The notes below the pieces were generated by a model that saw nothing but the letters and a program-made list of their open reading frames with translations, did not search any database and was not told the DNA's origin. A program made the position numbers and the translations under genes. From the NCBI GenBank assembly GCA_947642475.1, contig CANRSQ010000008.1, positions 1-35,060 of the forward strand: 35,060 nt of DNA, given 5' to 3'. This document shows, piece by piece, positions 34,302-35,060 of this stretch (position 1 is its first letter; every line of letters starts with the position of its first letter). This DNA is from an uncultured Mycoplasmatota bacterium (GTDB lineage Bacteria > Bacillota_I > Bacilli_A > RF39 > UBA660).

Positions 34302-34367
34302 TTATCTGTGTTTGGCAATATTATCATTTATAATTCTTCTATTTTTTTCGTCTAAAAAATTCATCAT
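34302..34367 (-). CDS. Possible 21-aa ORF just upstream of rbgA
   Basis: ATG 34367 opens 21 codons (MMNFLDEKNRRIIND...) ending 16 nt before the rbgA start. RBS weak (GGGAAATT). It could be a leader peptide or chance; the gap between rbgA and the next gene contains nothing else I can name. Confidence 0.2.
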   Translation of the reverse strand: MMNFLDEKNRRIINDNIAKHR

Positions 34368-34419
34368 AACTAATTTCCCATTTACTATTCAAATGTAATT
34401 AATATTAAATGTAAAATCA

Positions 34420-35060
34420 TTACATTTCTTCATTAACTTTACTTTCTATTTTTTGTTGTTCAAAGATATATTGATAATTGAGTGCGTTGTTTTTAGAGAT
34501 AGCAGATTTTTTTGTTTCCTTTTCATATAAATCTCTAGCACCTTTGGCAACCCCTCCACCTCTTTTAGCAACTTTTAAATTTTCTTTCAATCCTTTAGGA
34601 TGTTCTTCTCTTGCAATATCTCGCGTTGCAATCTCCCCTATGTTTGTAAGAGCAACTTCAATATCCGTCATATTATCCCTCAAAGATTCTTTTCTAAGTC
34701 CTTTCAACTTCTTGTATTCACTAGCCTTCATTCCAGACCAACCTTTGTAGATTTCATTTGTAAGTAAAGCATATTCCATTGGTTTGTTTATGCAGCCATC
34801 TTTCCAAATATCTGTAAGTTTAAATCTATCTACAATTCCAGCAAGTCTTGCCTTAATCCATTCATCAGAATATCCTTTACCACGATAATAATTTACTGCT
34901 CGATTTATTGCAATTTCAGGATCAAACACTTCATCAATTCTTTCGCTTCCAAGATTTGCAAGCCATATTTTAAATGGTTCTGCTTTTGGACTAGGGACTG
35001 ATTCGATAAGTCTTAAAATTCCTTTTGTATCAAGTACATCCTGATTATAATATTTACCGT
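34420..35060 (-). CDS. BRO-N/prophage antirepressor-like protein, N-terminus cut by window edge
   Basis: The frame is open from the right edge and ends at 34420 (213 codons visible). The first residues (GKYYNQDVLDTKGILRLIES, then VPSPKAEPFKIWLANLG and ERIDE) are the end of a BRO-N domain; the rest (YYRGKGYSDEWIKARLAGI, ILTNEI-like LLTNEIYKGWSGM, KKLKGLRKESLRDNMTDIE, AKRGGGVAKGARDLYEKET) matches the C-terminal part of phage-antirepressor-type BRO proteins common in gut Firmicutes. These are usually phage or mobile-element regulators, but no other phage gene is near. A GTG at 34929 is internal, not the start. Second BRO-N protein in the window after the DinD-like one. Confidence 0.8.
   Translation of the reverse strand, partial: GKYYNQDVLDTKGILRLIESVPSPKAEPFKIWLANLGSERIDEVFDPEIAINRAVNYYRGKGYSDEWIKARLAGIVDRFKLTDIWKDGCINKPMEYALLTNEIYKGWSGMKASEYKKLKGLRKESLRDNMTDIEVALTNIGEIATRDIAREEHPKGLKENLKVAKRGGGVAKGARDLYEKETKKSAISKNNALNYQYIFEQQKIESKVNEEM

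Noticed and set aside
1-35060. Mollicute genetic code (TGA as Trp)
   Set aside because: TGA is used as a stop (for example the 397-aa gene ends in TGA at 17112) and Trp is encoded by TGG in conserved positions.

Overview
This window comes from a low-G+C (roughly 30% by eye), endospore-forming member of the Bacilli. The gene order from rbgA to rpoC follows the Bacillus subtilis mrnC-rlmB-sigH-secE-nusG-rplKAJL-ybxB-rpoBC cluster. spoVAC, spoVAD, spoVAE and a forespore-type sigma gene show sporulation capacity. Three features point to an uncultured gut lineage near the Mollicutes or Erysipelotrichia: Mycoplasma-type DUF285 surface repeats, frequent TTG/GTG starts, and Asn at the RpoB position equivalent to E. 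coli 526. TGA is used as stop, so the code is standard. Placement below Bacilli is inference. Nearly all genes lie on the minus strand.

Layout. 1-871: partial Rpn/PD-(D/E)XK nuclease. 1013-4876: yqeG-deoD-ymfF-ymfH operon. 4962-5810: DinD-like BRO-N protein. 5947-9259: uvrA preceded by a small DUF7666-like gene, behind a consensus promoter overlapped by a perfect LexA box. 9432-11159 (+): YwaF/TMEM164-like membrane protein and an HEXXH metallopeptidase. 11166-12942: spoVACDE behind a sigma-G-type promoter. 13023-14441: a 54-aa protein, an orphan PemK/MazF-like protein and sodA. 14544-18305: DUF285 surface protein, prepilin, sigF-like sigma, SpoIIAA-like STAS protein and an unknown membrane protein. 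18350-18630: probable type I toxin-antitoxin locus. 18723-29867: rpoC, rpoB, rsmC-like, rplL, rplJ, rplA, rplK, nusG and secE, with good sigma-A promoters and an L10 leader. 30035-31429: second surface protein. 31542-34285: 66-aa protein, sigH, rlmB, mrnC, rbgA. 34420-35060: partial BRO-N antirepressor-like protein.

Most interesting patterns. (1) Four copies of one intergenic element (hairpin, AGGAAWT, exactly 12 bp, ANCGTAK) lie 44-50 nt upstream of the first start codon of four accessory genes: Rpn nuclease, DinD, PemK/MazF-like protein and type I toxin. The element resembles a sigma-H promoter, and sigH is encoded in the same window. (2) The toxin locus encodes a 21-aa hydrophobic peptide and a convergent antisense RNA whose predicted loop carries an anti-Shine-Dalgarno sequence. 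(3) The spoIIA-like operon has no spoIIAB, and its SpoIIAA homologue has Asp at the phospho-serine position. (4) An 18-A homopolymer interrupts a 5' element shared by two surface-protein genes, suggesting phase variation. No tRNA, rRNA, CRISPR array or insertion sequence was seen.
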